In this document: positions 24,358 to 32,134 of the stretch, piece by piece
How the letters are laid out: the number at the start of each line of letters is the position of its first letter
How positions within the stretch are numbered: the stretch's first letter is position 1
Source: Chthoniobacteraceae bacterium
GTDB taxonomy: Bacteria; Verrucomicrobiota; Verrucomicrobiia; Chthoniobacterales; Chthoniobacteraceae
Length of the DNA: 32,134 nucleotides
Reading direction: 5' to 3'
Assembly: GCA_947479475.1 (NCBI GenBank)
Contig: CANJZW010000057.1
Location: forward strand, 1-32,134
The notes under the pieces: model-generated
Databases searched by the model: none
Told to the model about the DNA's origin: nothing
What the model saw: the letters and a program-made list of their open reading frames with translations, nothing else
Position numbers and translations under genes: made by a program

Positions 24358-26898
24358 ATGAAGGAATGGTCCCTCACCCTCCACGGCCCCAGTGGGGTAT
24401 TGAGCACACTTGATTCTGGGGAGACCCAGTTTGTGATCGGTACGGAAGAGGCCTCCGATGTCCTCACGATTATCGGCGACGATGTGGCCGCCAGACACGC
24501 TTGGGTATGGGTTGCAGACGAGCGGATCCAGGTGGAGGACCTTGGTGGAGGGACGCTGGTAAACGGGCATCCGATCACGGAGCGCGTGGAGGTACAGTAT
24601 CCGGCGTCGGTGCAGGTGGGCTCGATTACGTTGGTCGTGAAAGAGAAGGTGGCGGAGGTGAGTGTTCCTCAAAGACCGGCATCGAAGAGTGCGTCCAGCG
24701 CGAGCACGGCGGTGACCATCGTGACGAGGCAGGGAGCGCAGGCAGTCGTCAACTCCGGGGCCACGGATTCAAACAAGGCTGCAACATTGTGTGAATATAC
24801 CCTCGTGCGTGAAATCGCCCGTGGAGGAATGGGAAAGATCTACTTCGGCGAGGATCCCGGGCTCAAACGGGAGGTCGCGGTTAAAGTGAGCAGCGTGAGT
24901 TACGGAGGCGAGGACCCCAGGTTCTCGAAGGAAGCAGAGATTCTTGCCCACCTGGCGCATCCGAACATTGTTCCGATCCACGCCATCGGGGTAGATGCTC
25001 AAAGCCGCCCGTTCTACGCGATGAAGCTGGTCAAGGGGCGGACGCTGCAGGCGGTGCTCAACGCGATCCACGATGGCGACGCTGCTGCTGTGAAGGAATA
25101 CACGCGGGCTGCATTATTGACCGTGTTCCGCAAAGTGTGTGATGCGATGGCATTTGCGCACGCGAAAGGTGTGTTACACCGGGACCTCAAGCCGGAGAAC
25201 ATCATGGTGGGTGAATACGGCGAGGTGCTGGTTATGGATTGGGGGCTCGCCAAGGTTCTGGGGGGCAGGGAGAACGTTGGCGCTGGCAGGTCGCAGGCGA
25301 ATGACTCGGGCGACTATGGCATAACGATGGAGGGCGAGGTCATGGGAACACCGCAGTACATGTCACCGGAGCAGGCGGAGGGCATGGTGGAAGCACTGGA
25401 CGCGCGTTCGGACATTTATTCGCTAGGAGGAATCCTTTATGCGATATTGACGCTGCGTCCACCCATCGACGGGACGACGCTCAACGAGGTGCTTACCAAG
25501 GTGAAGAAGGGCGAGATCAGCTCAATGGTCACCAAGCGTGGTAGCAAGGGAGACGTGACGCTCGGCACACCCGTTGCGATGGGTATGGAGATCCCAGAAG
25601 CGTTGCAGGCGGTCACGCTCAAGGCAATGGCGACGGACCGCAAAAAGCGCTACGCTAGCGTGGAGACGTTTGCCGTCGATATTGAGTCGTACCAAAACGG
25701 GTTTGCGACTATGGCCGAGGATGCAGGGCCGTGGAAGCGTGTGAACCTGTGGGTGGGGCGTAACAAGGTGCTGGCAGGTTCTGCGGCGGCGATGCTTTTG
25801 GTGGTGAGTGCGTTTACGATGCGGGTGGTTCAGAAAGGGCGTGAGGCGAGTGAGGCGTTGCAGAGTCTGCGCGAGACGGCGCCCACGTTTGCAGTACGTG
25901 CCCAGGACGCGCTGCGCGAGGGTGAGTTTGAGGAGGCACTAAAAGCAGCCACGTTTGCGGTGAAGCTTGAACCAGACAACGGCGGGTATCACGCCCTGCG
26001 AGGGAACGTGCTGCAGGTGCTTGTGCGCTGGCCGGAAGCAATGTTGGCATATCAGGCAGCCATTCGCCATGGGGAGAACAATAAAGCTCAGGCGAACCTG
26101 TCCTTAACGGAGTCGCTTCTAGCACAAAACAAGAAAGATGGGGAGGCGAAGGCAAAGGGAACTTTGTTTGAAGCCCTCAATAGCCAGGGGCGTCAGTATG
26201 AGGCGATGGCTTTTGGGAAAGAGTTGGGCGACTTCTGGAAGGACAGGAAAAAGGACGCGAGTGCGTTGCCTGAGTTGGTGAAGCTTTTGGAGGCTAAGCT
26301 GCTGCCGGTACCAGGGACGGAGGTGCTTATGAGCAAGACGGAGTTAACGGTGGGAGAATGGAAGCTTTATGTGAAGGCAGAGGGGTTGCCCGACTGGCAG
26401 CAACCCAGCAAAGATTGGGAGCAGAATGACGAGCATCCGGTGGTGCGGATCAGCTGGAACATGGCTAAGGAGATGTGCGATTGGTTGAGTGCGAAGACAG
26501 GAAGGGATTGGCGCCTGCCTACCAATGCTGAGTGGGAGGCGGCGATTGGCACGTCTACGTATCCATGGGGGGAGTATTTTCCGCCCAAGTGGGACGACGG
26601 AAACTACGCAATATTGGAGGATGGGAAGCGGGATCCAAAGAGTGTTGGAGTGGACGGGATATTCGGGACGGCCCCAGTGGGGTCGTTTAAGCCAAATGCC
26701 TTGGACTTTTACGATCTTGGAGGGAATGCGGCAGAATGGATGTGGGACGGTTTGGACAAGAAGACTGGCAACCGGGTCCTGCGGGGGGGCATCTGGAGCT
26801 ACGACGTGGGCAACGCGCGGAGTGAGGACCGCTACAGCCGCACTCCCGCGGCAGCCACCAGCAACTGCGGCTTCCGCTTGGCCCGAGGGCGTCCATAG
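24358..26898 (+). CDS. FHA - Ser/Thr kinase - TPR - FGE-like fusion protein
   Basis: The protein has 846 residues from the ATG at 24358; an in-frame TTG at 24322 would add 12. Residues about 5-100 resemble an FHA phosphothreonine-binding domain (DDVAARHAWVWV, then GGGTLVNGHPI). A Hanks-type kinase covers about 147-445: glycine loop ARGGMGKIY, Lys in VAVKV, catalytic HRDLKPEN (about 274), DWG in place of DFG, and GTPQYMSPEQAEG. A membrane helix near 470-490 separates it from an outer part with TPR repeats (about 510-580). The C-terminal FGE/SUMF1-like domain (about 650-846) has TELTVGEWKLYVK, WRLPTNAEWEAAIG, DLGGNAAEWMWDG and GFRLARGRP. It lacks the Cys of catalytic GFRCA enzymes, so it probably binds a ligand and signals inward through the kinase. 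Confidence 0.9.
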   Translation: MKEWSLTLHGPSGVLSTLDSGETQFVIGTEEASDVLTIIGDDVAARHAWVWVADERIQVEDLGGGTLVNGHPITERVEVQYPASVQVGSITLVVKEKVAEVSVPQRPASKSASSASTAVTIVTRQGAQAVVNSGATDSNKAATLCEYTLVREIARGGMGKIYFGEDPGLKREVAVKVSSVSYGGEDPRFSKEAEILAHLAHPNIVPIHAIGVDAQSRPFYAMKLVKGRTLQAVLNAIHDGDAAAVKEYTRAALLTVFRKVCDAMAFAHAKGVLHRDLKPENIMVGEYGEVLVMDWGLAKVLGGRENVGAGRSQANDSGDYGITMEGEVMGTPQYMSPEQAEGMVEALDARSDIYSLGGILYAILTLRPPIDGTTLNEVLTKVKKGEISSMVTKRGSKGDVTLGTPVAMGMEIPEALQAVTLKAMATDRKKRYASVETFAVDIESYQNGFATMAEDAGPWKRVNLWVGRNKVLAGSAAAMLLVVSAFTMRVVQKGREASEALQSLRETAPTFAVRAQDALREGEFEEALKAATFAVKLEPDNGGYHALRGNVLQVLVRWPEAMLAYQAAIRHGENNKAQANLSLTESLLAQNKKDGEAKAKGTLFEALNSQGRQYEAMAFGKELGDFWKDRKKDASALPELVKLLEAKLLPVPGTEVLMSKTELTVGEWKLYVKAEGLPDWQQPSKDWEQNDEHPVVRISWNMAKEMCDWLSAKTGRDWRLPTNAEWEAAIGTSTYPWGEYFPPKWDDGNYAILEDGKRDPKSVGVDGIFGTAPVGSFKPNALDFYDLGGNAAEWMWDGLDKKTGNRVLRGGIWSYDVGNARSEDRYSRTPAAATSNCGFRLARGRP
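26788..26877 (+). other. Candidate variable region at the 3' end of the kinase/FGE gene
   Basis: These 30 codons (GIWSYD to NCGFR) have 21 C-ending codons, whereas the 30 codons at 26692-26781 directly before have about 6. The encoded segment is the FGE/C-type-lectin-like end that serves as target in many diversity-generating retroelements, where AAC codons in the template yield NNC codons in the target. No template repeat or reverse transcriptase gene was found in the window. Confidence 0.35.
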
Positions 26899-26902
26899 CA
26901 GC
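26892..26902 (+). repeat. Direct repeat copy 2 flanking the kinase gene
   Basis: TCCATAGCAGC spans the kinase stop codon (TAG at 26896-26898) and is repeated at 24300-24310 before the same gene. Confidence 0.6.
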
Positions 26903-27243
26903 TAAGAGGGCTGAGCGAGGGGCAGAGGCTGAGTTGCGAGCGAGCTGAGCCCGCCGCACCCTTCGGCCGCCGTTTGCCGACCTCACCGGCTCCGCCAGAA
27001 TTTCCATTTCCTAGTTTTCCGGAATTTCGGGGACATGGATCGGTGCGTGGTCCGGAAAATATGGTACTCGGGACTTTAGTTGTCCCGCGTAATCGGGACC
27101 ATGGGTGACCCTTTGTTTCAATTCCCTAGTCGGGAATCCGGAAAGATGGAAAACCGTAATTTCGGCCATCCTCCCAGACGCTGTCCGGGGTTGGCGTTGG
27201 TACACTTTTAAGATCGCAGGATCTCGCACAAGGCCACAAACTT
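26899..27243. other. Structured intergenic region, 345 bp
   Basis: No gene is seen between the kinase and the DUF1592 gene. The first 100 bp are rich in GC and in GAG/GCG-type words. From 27015 to 27137 there is a cluster of short perfect inverted repeats. The last 100 bp lead to the DUF1592 start, with TTGGCG and TAAGAT present but only 12 bp apart, which is too close for a normal promoter. Confidence 0.5.
27015..27137 (+). promoter_or_regulatory. Cluster of inverted repeats upstream of the DUF1592 operon
   Basis: TTTTCCGGA (27015-27023) pairs with TCCGGAAAA (27051-27059). CGGGAC (27069-27074) pairs with GTCCCG (27082-27087), and the same GTCCCG can pair equally well with a second CGGGAC (27094-27099), giving two mutually exclusive hairpins. 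ATTCCC (27121-27126) pairs with GGGAAT (27132-27137). This could be an mRNA leader or a set of operator sites for the downstream genes. Confidence 0.4.
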
Positions 27244-29961
27244 ATGCCCTCACTCCCGATGCGTTCTTTTTTTGCGGCTCTGTTTTTCGTTTTAGCAGCT
27301 TGTGCCTACTCTGCCCAAGAGACGCCGAAAGCCGTCGTGAACCCAATGCATCGAGCCGTGCTCAAAACGCACTGTCAGGGCTGTCATGGTGAACAGAAGC
27401 AAAAGGGCAAGTTCCGGGTGGACGACTTGCCAGAGTTCATCGACAGCGTGCAGGGGGCCCAGCGCTGGCAAAAGGTTCTCAACGCCATGAATTCGGGCGA
27501 AATGCCGCCAGACGAAGAAAAGCAGATCGAGAGTCGGGTAAAGGCGGATATTTTGGAAGACTTGGCCAACGGGATTGTCTCCGCGCGCCGGAGCCTCAGT
27601 GATCAGCACGGGGTCATTGCGTTGCGCAGGCTCAACCGTCGCGAGTACGGCAATACATTGCGCGAACTTTTAGGCGCGAAAATAGACGTCAGTGAGCTTC
27701 CCTCGGATACCCGAGGTGGTGGATTTGACACCGTGGGAGCAAGCCTTTTCATGTCGGGCAACCAGTTTGAGCAGTACGAGGCCCTTGGACGAGAAGCGCT
27801 TGAGGAAGCGTTTGCACTGCAGGCGGCGGCCAAGGTTGAAAAGAAACTCCGGTTTGAGGCGGAGAAGACACTGGATTCTTTCGCAAAGATTAATGAGGGG
27901 GCCTACGACAGAGTCAGGCGGGCCAGTCTCTGGATCAAAGGGGTAGATGAGGCTGCTGCACGTCCGGAAAACGCCACGATCGTGGAGGAGCTCCGAAAAA
28001 CGGAAAAGACGGACACGTTTCTGCGCAATGCGTGGAGGAAAATCCCCGGGGCCCCAGCGCCCGAACAGTTCGGATTTAATAACAACGTCAACCCGGAGGT
28101 CCTTAGCGACATGCCGAGTCAGATTAAAACACAGTTCATGGCCTATGAGAGGCACTACTTTGAAATGACGGGATTGGATACCGGCGCCTATCTCACCATT
28201 CCCGCCAAACCCTGCTTCCCTCCGCACGCCAACACATGGATTCCTCTGGTTATTCCAAGTGACTGGCCCATTGGTGACTACATTTTTCGCGTTCGTGTGG
28301 GAGCGACCGAGCAGGCGACGCCGGAGCGACGCTTCCTCGAATTTGGAAAAGACCCGGTCACCCATAAAAAGACTGCGTCTCTCAGCACCCACCATATCAC
28401 CGGCACGATGGAGGCGCCGCAGGTCATCGAAATTCCTTATACGCTTACGAGCAAGCTCCGCGAGGGAGGCAACCGAACGCTTTTCGTTCGTGAAAGAGGA
28501 GCTGGCGATGTGCACAATGCCGTCGCCAGGTTCCAAACTGCCCTGAGTAAAAACGGGATTGGTCCAGACCTTGCCCTCTGGGTGGATTGGTTGGAAATTG
28601 AGCGGAAGTTGACTCCGGAAAACGAGACTCCGCCGGGAATGCGCGCCCTTAGGGGAATCCCGCTCGAAGACAATGCCCCCGCTCCTTCCCAGGAAGCATT
28701 GGGAGCTGCTTTGGAGCGGTTTGTATGGGAGGCATTCCGCGGCGTGCCTGCGCCCAAGGGAACCGTGGACCGACTGTTGAATGTCTACAATGCGCGCATC
28801 AATTCTGGAGCCAAACACCGCGCCGCTCTGCTTGAAACGCTGACTTCAGTCTTATCAGCGCCCAGATTTTTGTACCGTCCCGAACCCGAGTCCAACGAAG
28901 AACGCCGCGCACTGAATGCAACTGAACTCGCCTCCCGGCTCTCCTATTTTTTGTGGGGAGCGCCCCCCGACGCGGCTTTACTCGCACTGGCGGGCGGTGC
29001 CGATTTGCTGCTTCCCGACGTGCTCCACGCCCAGGTGGACCGCCTATTGAATGACCCTCGTGCAGAAGGTTTCGTAACGCCATTTACAACACAATGGCTG
29101 CTTTTAGACCGGCTCGACCTTTTTCAGTTTAACCTCGGGCGTTATCCGCGCTTTGACGATAACACGAAAGAAGCGGCCAGAAATGAGGTGCTCGAGACCT
29201 TCGCTTATTTGCTCAAAAACAACGCCCCCATGAGTGATCTTCTCAAAACAGATTACGTCATCATCAACCCGGTTCTGGCCCATTATTACGGCCTGGAGAT
29301 CGGGCAAGGGGATGAGTACCGAAAGGTAGTCTTGCCTGCGGGTTCACCGCGCGGGGGACTGCTTGGCATGGCTGCGATTATGGCAATGGGAAGTAACGGA
29401 GAGCACTCCAATCCGGTCGAGCGTGGCGTATGGGTGCTCCGTAAGCTACTCAACGATCCTCCGCCTCCGGCTCCGGCAAATGTTCCCGAAATCTCCCGTT
29501 TGGCCGGCAAGGTCTTAACCACACGGGAGCGGCTCCAAGCGCATCAGGAGGATCCCCAGTGCTCGAGTTGCCACCGCAAAATCGATCCCATCGGCTTTGG
29601 ATTGGAAAACTTTGACGCCGTCGGACAGTGGCGGACGGCAGACTCTTACACCGCCTTGGATTCCGCTGGAAAACCTGATCTGAAATCCAAAAAAACATGG
29701 AGCATTGAGGCCGCTGCCATTTTCTACAAGGGCCCGGCATTTCAGGACTACCAGGCAATGCGCGATATTTTGGCGGTACGCACGGAGGGGTTTGCTCGCG
29801 GCTTCAGTGCGGCGCTTATTGAGTATGCTTTGGGGCGGCCCTGCGGCTTTAGCGATGAAAACCTAGTGGAGGACGTTGTAAGTCAGGCCAAAGAGAAAGG
29901 CCTCGCGGCCCGTGAATTCATTCATGCCCTAGTTCGCAGCAAAGAGTTTCACTCTAAATAA
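27244..29961 (+). CDS. DUF1592 family cytochrome protein (DUF1587/1592/1595/1588/1585)
   Basis: This 905-residue exported protein starts with a signal peptide; LAAC near residues 17-20 could be a lipobox. A cytochrome-like motif CQGCH (44-48) with EMPPDEEKQ downstream forms the N-terminal PSCyt3/DUF1587 part ([16 protein letters not shown]). The middle holds a beta-rich carbohydrate-binding-like region, then DUF1592 ([35 protein letters not shown]), DUF1588 ([20 protein letters not shown], then [20 protein letters not shown]) with a second heme-like CSSCH (773-777) and [18 protein letters not shown], and DUF1585 at the end. It is paired with a DUF1552 gene 16 bp downstream, the standard arrangement for this family. 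A redox role in the periplasm is likely; the substrate is unknown. It ends in tandem stops TAA TAG. Confidence 0.93.
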   Translation: MPSLPMRSFFAALFFVLAACAYSAQETPKAVVNPMHRAVLKTHCQGCHGEQKQKGKFRVDDLPEFIDSVQGAQRWQKVLNAMNSGEMPPDEEKQIESRVKADILEDLANGIVSARRSLSDQHGVIALRRLNRREYGNTLRELLGAKIDVSELPSDTRGGGFDTVGASLFMSGNQFEQYEALGREALEEAFALQAAAKVEKKLRFEAEKTLDSFAKINEGAYDRVRRASLWIKGVDEAAARPENATIVEELRKTEKTDTFLRNAWRKIPGAPAPEQFGFNNNVNPEVLSDMPSQIKTQFMAYERHYFEMTGLDTGAYLTIPAKPCFPPHANTWIPLVIPSDWPIGDYIFRVRVGATEQATPERRFLEFGKDPVTHKKTASLSTHHITGTMEAPQVIEIPYTLTSKLREGGNRTLFVRERGAGDVHNAVARFQTALSKNGIGPDLALWVDWLEIERKLTPENETPPGMRALRGIPLEDNAPAPSQEALGAALERFVWEAFRGVPAPKGTVDRLLNVYNARINSGAKHRAALLETLTSVLSAPRFLYRPEPESNEERRALNATELASRLSYFLWGAPPDAALLALAGGADLLLPDVLHAQVDRLLNDPRAEGFVTPFTTQWLLLDRLDLFQFNLGRYPRFDDNTKEAARNEVLETFAYLLKNNAPMSDLLKTDYVIINPVLAHYYGLEIGQGDEYRKVVLPAGSPRGGLLGMAAIMAMGSNGEHSNPVERGVWVLRKLLNDPPPPAPANVPEISRLAGKVLTTRERLQAHQEDPQCSSCHRKIDPIGFGLENFDAVGQWRTADSYTALDSAGKPDLKSKKTWSIEAAAIFYKGPAFQDYQAMRDILAVRTEGFARGFSAALIEYALGRPCGFSDENLVEDVVSQAKEKGLAAREFIHALVRSKEFHSK

Positions 29962-29977
29962 TAGAACAGATTTTCCC

Positions 29978-31279
29978 ATGAACACACCACTACCCCGTCG
30001 CCATTTTCTGCAGACAAGCACCGCGCTGATCGCGTTGCCGTTTCTGGAGTCGCTCGGCTTTCGTAAATTCGCTTCTGCGGCCACGGGGGCCAATGCACGG
30101 CCTCCGAAGCGATTGCTCTTTATCGGCTTCGGTTGGGGCGTCACCGAAGAGTCGTGGTTTCCAAATGTGACGCAAAAGGGGGCCGATTACGTCCTGCCTG
30201 CAGGTCTCCAACCCTTGGAGCGCCACAAGGCGGACTTCACTGTCGTGCAAGGCTTGGTGAATAAATACAACACCAACGGACACTACGGCAGCACGTTTTG
30301 GCTCACCGGAGCCAACGAGTTCGGGGAGCCGGGGCAGAGTTTTCATAACAGCGTTTCAGTGGATCAGGTCGCTGCGGAGCACTTAAGCAATGACACACGG
30401 TTTGACTCCATCTCGCTCGACTGCGGTGCCGCTGCTGGTTCTTCGGGCCATGGTCCGGGATTATCTCTTTCCTGGAACGGTCGTGGGAAACCCATTGGGG
30501 GCCCTCGGAATCCGCTAGAGGCCTTTCATCGGCTTTTTGCCAAGGATACCACGCCGATCGAACAGCAGAAGGTAATGCTGAGCCAGAGACGCAGCGTCCT
30601 GGATAACGCGATGGAGGAAGCACGAGATCTTCAACGCGGTCTTGGAAAAACAGACAAGGCCAAGCTGGATGAATATTTTCAAGGAATTCGCGCCATCGAG
30701 ACTCGCCTGAGCCGGGATGAAAAATGGCTTGGGGTGCCCCGCATTGAAGCGCCCCTCTTGGAGCCAAAGCCGGGGCTGGCCGGGTATGAGGAAATTAAAC
30801 TGATGTACGACATCATGGTGGCGGCCCTTCAAACCGACTGCACTCGGGTACTGACCTATAGGCAGCCGGTGAGTACGTTGCTCACCAGTCTCGATATCAA
30901 ACTGGATTCCCACACCATGAGCCATTATCACACCGGGCGCGGAGAAAAGGAAGAGGTCTCCAAAAGGCGTGATCTTTCTCAAAGCGAGTTACTTGCCAGA
31001 CTCTTCGACAAGCTCAAGAGCACGAAGGAAGCTGATGGAACATCCCTCTTTGACCACACCACAGTGGCTTATGGGAGCAACATTCGTACGGGCCACACAT
31101 TGGACAACTGTCCAACGATTTTGGCCGGCCGGGGAGCGGGCCTCAAATTAGGGCAAAACCATGTGGTGACGAAAGACACGCCCCTCTGTAATGCGTGGCT
31201 CACGCTCTTGCAGGGGGTGGGATCAAATGCCGAACGGCACGGCGACAGCACTGGCGTAATCAAAGAATTACTCGCGTAA
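29978..31279 (+). CDS. DUF1552 domain-containing exported protein
   Basis: The 433-residue protein has a twin-arginine-type signal (PRRHFLQTSTALIALPFLESLG). The DUF1552 family is recognised from PPKRLLFIGFGWGVTEESWFP, the stretch TVVQGLVNKYNTNGHYGSTFWLTG (seen as TVVQGLVNKY and HYGSTFWLTG), DQVAAEHL, and the C-terminal segments GTSLFDHTTVAYGSNI and LAGRGAGLKLGQ. Like DUF1501 proteins, these are exported partners of a cytochrome-DUF protein, here the DUF1592 gene 16 bp upstream, with which it should be co-transcribed. Its enzymatic activity has not been established to my knowledge. The sequence is full length and shows no sign of decay. Confidence 0.92.
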   Translation: MNTPLPRRHFLQTSTALIALPFLESLGFRKFASAATGANARPPKRLLFIGFGWGVTEESWFPNVTQKGADYVLPAGLQPLERHKADFTVVQGLVNKYNTNGHYGSTFWLTGANEFGEPGQSFHNSVSVDQVAAEHLSNDTRFDSISLDCGAAAGSSGHGPGLSLSWNGRGKPIGGPRNPLEAFHRLFAKDTTPIEQQKVMLSQRRSVLDNAMEEARDLQRGLGKTDKAKLDEYFQGIRAIETRLSRDEKWLGVPRIEAPLLEPKPGLAGYEEIKLMYDIMVAALQTDCTRVLTYRQPVSTLLTSLDIKLDSHTMSHYHTGRGEKEEVSKRRDLSQSELLARLFDKLKSTKEADGTSLFDHTTVAYGSNIRTGHTLDNCPTILAGRGAGLKLGQNHVVTKDTPLCNAWLTLLQGVGSNAERHGDSTGVIKELLA

Positions 31280-31382
31280 ACGGGACACCAAAAGTTTTAG
31301 GGCTAAAGTGCTTTGGCGCATTGAATTTAGCGCTCAGGCTGAAAAGCGTACCGGTGGGTCAAAAAGCGAATTATCATCCCTT

Positions 31383-31990
31383 ATGTTTAAAGCACCCCTC
31401 TTCGCTCGCTCTAACCGTCCGATTTCCATTTTACTTTCGTTGGTTACCGCCCCGCTGGTTTTGCTGTCATCCTGCCTGGCGGATCAGTTTGTGCTGTTCG
31501 ACGTGACTTTCCCCTTCACGCAGGAGAACGCAAACAACTCTACACCGAGTAAATCCCACTATGATGTGAGCGAGCCTGCGCTGAATCCCCAACGGCGCAA
31601 GGATTGGACCGCCCCGGTGGATTACCGCAATGGGACAGTGCATGTTCGTCTCGAGATTATCGACAAGCCTGAGGGCGGCGAACCCACAACCTGGACTGTT
31701 TGCTATATTCCAAACCGCGATCGAGGCCAGGGCTAGCGCTATGGTTGTTTCGATACAAACGTCTACAAGGAGAAGGGGGTCTACCATAAAGACATCCCCA
31801 TGACGGCTTTTGGGCACAACGATGAGATCATTTGGGCTGAGGGGATTAAACGGATGGACTTGGTGCTTAAGGACAGCGTCAACAGCCACGCCCATAAACG
31901 GCCGGATCCTGAGAAATTTTTCCCAACGAAAGTTCGCATGACGCTTGTCCAAGTGTCGGCCGATGCGAAGTACGACCCGAGTCTGGTACC
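31383..31990 (+). pseudogene. Disrupted lipoprotein gene of unknown function
   Basis: From ATG 31383 the product begins MFKAPLFARSNRPISILL with a lipoprotein-type signal (LVLLSSC). Translation reaches TAG at 31734-31736 after 117 codons. The same frame then continues without another stop for over 85 codons with protein-like sequence (RYGCFDTNVYKEKGVYHKD, IIWAEGIKRMDLVLKDS, KRPDPEKFFPTKVRMTLVQV), so the TAG appears to interrupt one gene. Deleting TAG CGC would leave GQGYGCFDT. Homology is probably lost near 31990, where an insertion-sequence-like end begins. I do not recognise the family. A GTG at 31308 would give a longer but less plausible start. Read-through or a sequencing error could also explain the TAG. 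Confidence 0.55.
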
Positions 31991-32134
31991 TGTCGCTGAA
32001 CACTTCAAAGTGCACCACCAATGTTCGAATCAAAGTGCACCACTTGAGGGATGTTTTTGGTTACGGGATTTGATTCATTTTTGCAAGTGCTCTTGATCGT
32101 CGGCCGCGGTTTCTCGGCTTGTTCCCCCCAGAGG
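31991..32134. mobile_element. Probable end of an insertion sequence (IS21-like), cut by the window
   Basis: From TG at 31991 the sequence changes character and carries two 14-bp direct repeats, TCAAAGTGCACCAC at 32005-32018 and 32030-32043, 25 bp apart. Multiple short repeats near a TG-starting tip are typical of IS21-family ends, where they bind the transposase. No transposase gene is recognisable in the 90 bp before the window edge; short minus-strand frames ending near 32045 or 32060 could be the tail of one. The family assignment is tentative. Confidence 0.4.
32005..32043. repeat. Pair of 14-bp direct repeats
   Basis: TCAAAGTGCACCAC occurs twice with a period of 25 bp. Each copy contains the palindrome GTGCAC. 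They lie at the presumed insertion-sequence tip. Confidence 0.75.

Noticed and set aside
27670..28818. 382-codon open frame on the minus strand inside the DUF1592 gene
   Set aside because: It is antisense to a gene with clear domains, and its product shows no recognisable domain or natural composition.
1..32134. CRISPR arrays, tRNA, rRNA or phage genes
   Set aside because: No regularly spaced repeats, tRNA-like cloverleaf, rRNA core sequence or phage structural gene was seen by eye.

Overview
The window looks like chromosomal DNA from a member of the PVC group, most likely Verrucomicrobiota. This is inferred from gene content: paired Planctomycete/Verrucomicrobia families (DUF1501 with DUF1549/DUF1553, and DUF1552 with DUF1592), a full MoxR/Bat operon that includes a DUF4381-type gene, a kinase fused to a formylglycine-enzyme-like (FGE) domain, large exported Ig-like proteins, and weak Shine-Dalgarno signals. 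I see no rRNA, tRNA or CRISPR array.

Layout. At 1-3231 is the 3' part of a large Ig-like surface or secreted protein, cut by the window edge. A short plus-strand pair follows: a TetA-like MFS exporter (3408-4655) and a metallo-beta-lactamase-fold hydrolase with an HTH-like N-terminus (4674-5483). From 16015 down to 5596 runs a long minus-strand cluster: moxR, DUF58, DUF4381-like, batA, a batB-batC fusion, batD, batE, an amidohydrolase and a D-Ala-D-Ala carboxypeptidase. Several junctions overlap by 4 bp (ATGA), so this is very probably one operon for an envelope-associated chaperone/VWA complex with a cell-wall enzyme at its end. Upstream of it, on the same strand, is a 1036-residue exported metzincin-like protease with Ig-like domains (16345-19455).

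The right third holds two exported-enzyme cassettes. DUF1549/DUF1553 cytochrome plus DUF1501 lie on the minus strand (20021-24037), and DUF1592 cytochrome plus DUF1552 lie on the plus strand (27244-31279). Between them is an FHA, Ser/Thr kinase, TPR and FGE-like fusion (24358-26898). Its last 40 or so codons form an FGE/C-type-lectin-like end with a sharp shift to C-ending codons (21 of 30, against 6 of 30 just upstream). That is what a diversity-generating retroelement (DGR) variable region would look like, but no template repeat or reverse transcriptase is visible here. The window ends with a lipoprotein gene broken by an in-frame TAG and then apparently cut by the end of an insertion sequence carrying 14-bp direct repeats.

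Most interesting candidates: the DGR-like tail of the kinase, the BatB-BatC fusion that keeps an internal signal peptide, the alternative hairpins at 27015-27137, and the tandem perfect hairpins between moxR and the DUF58 gene.
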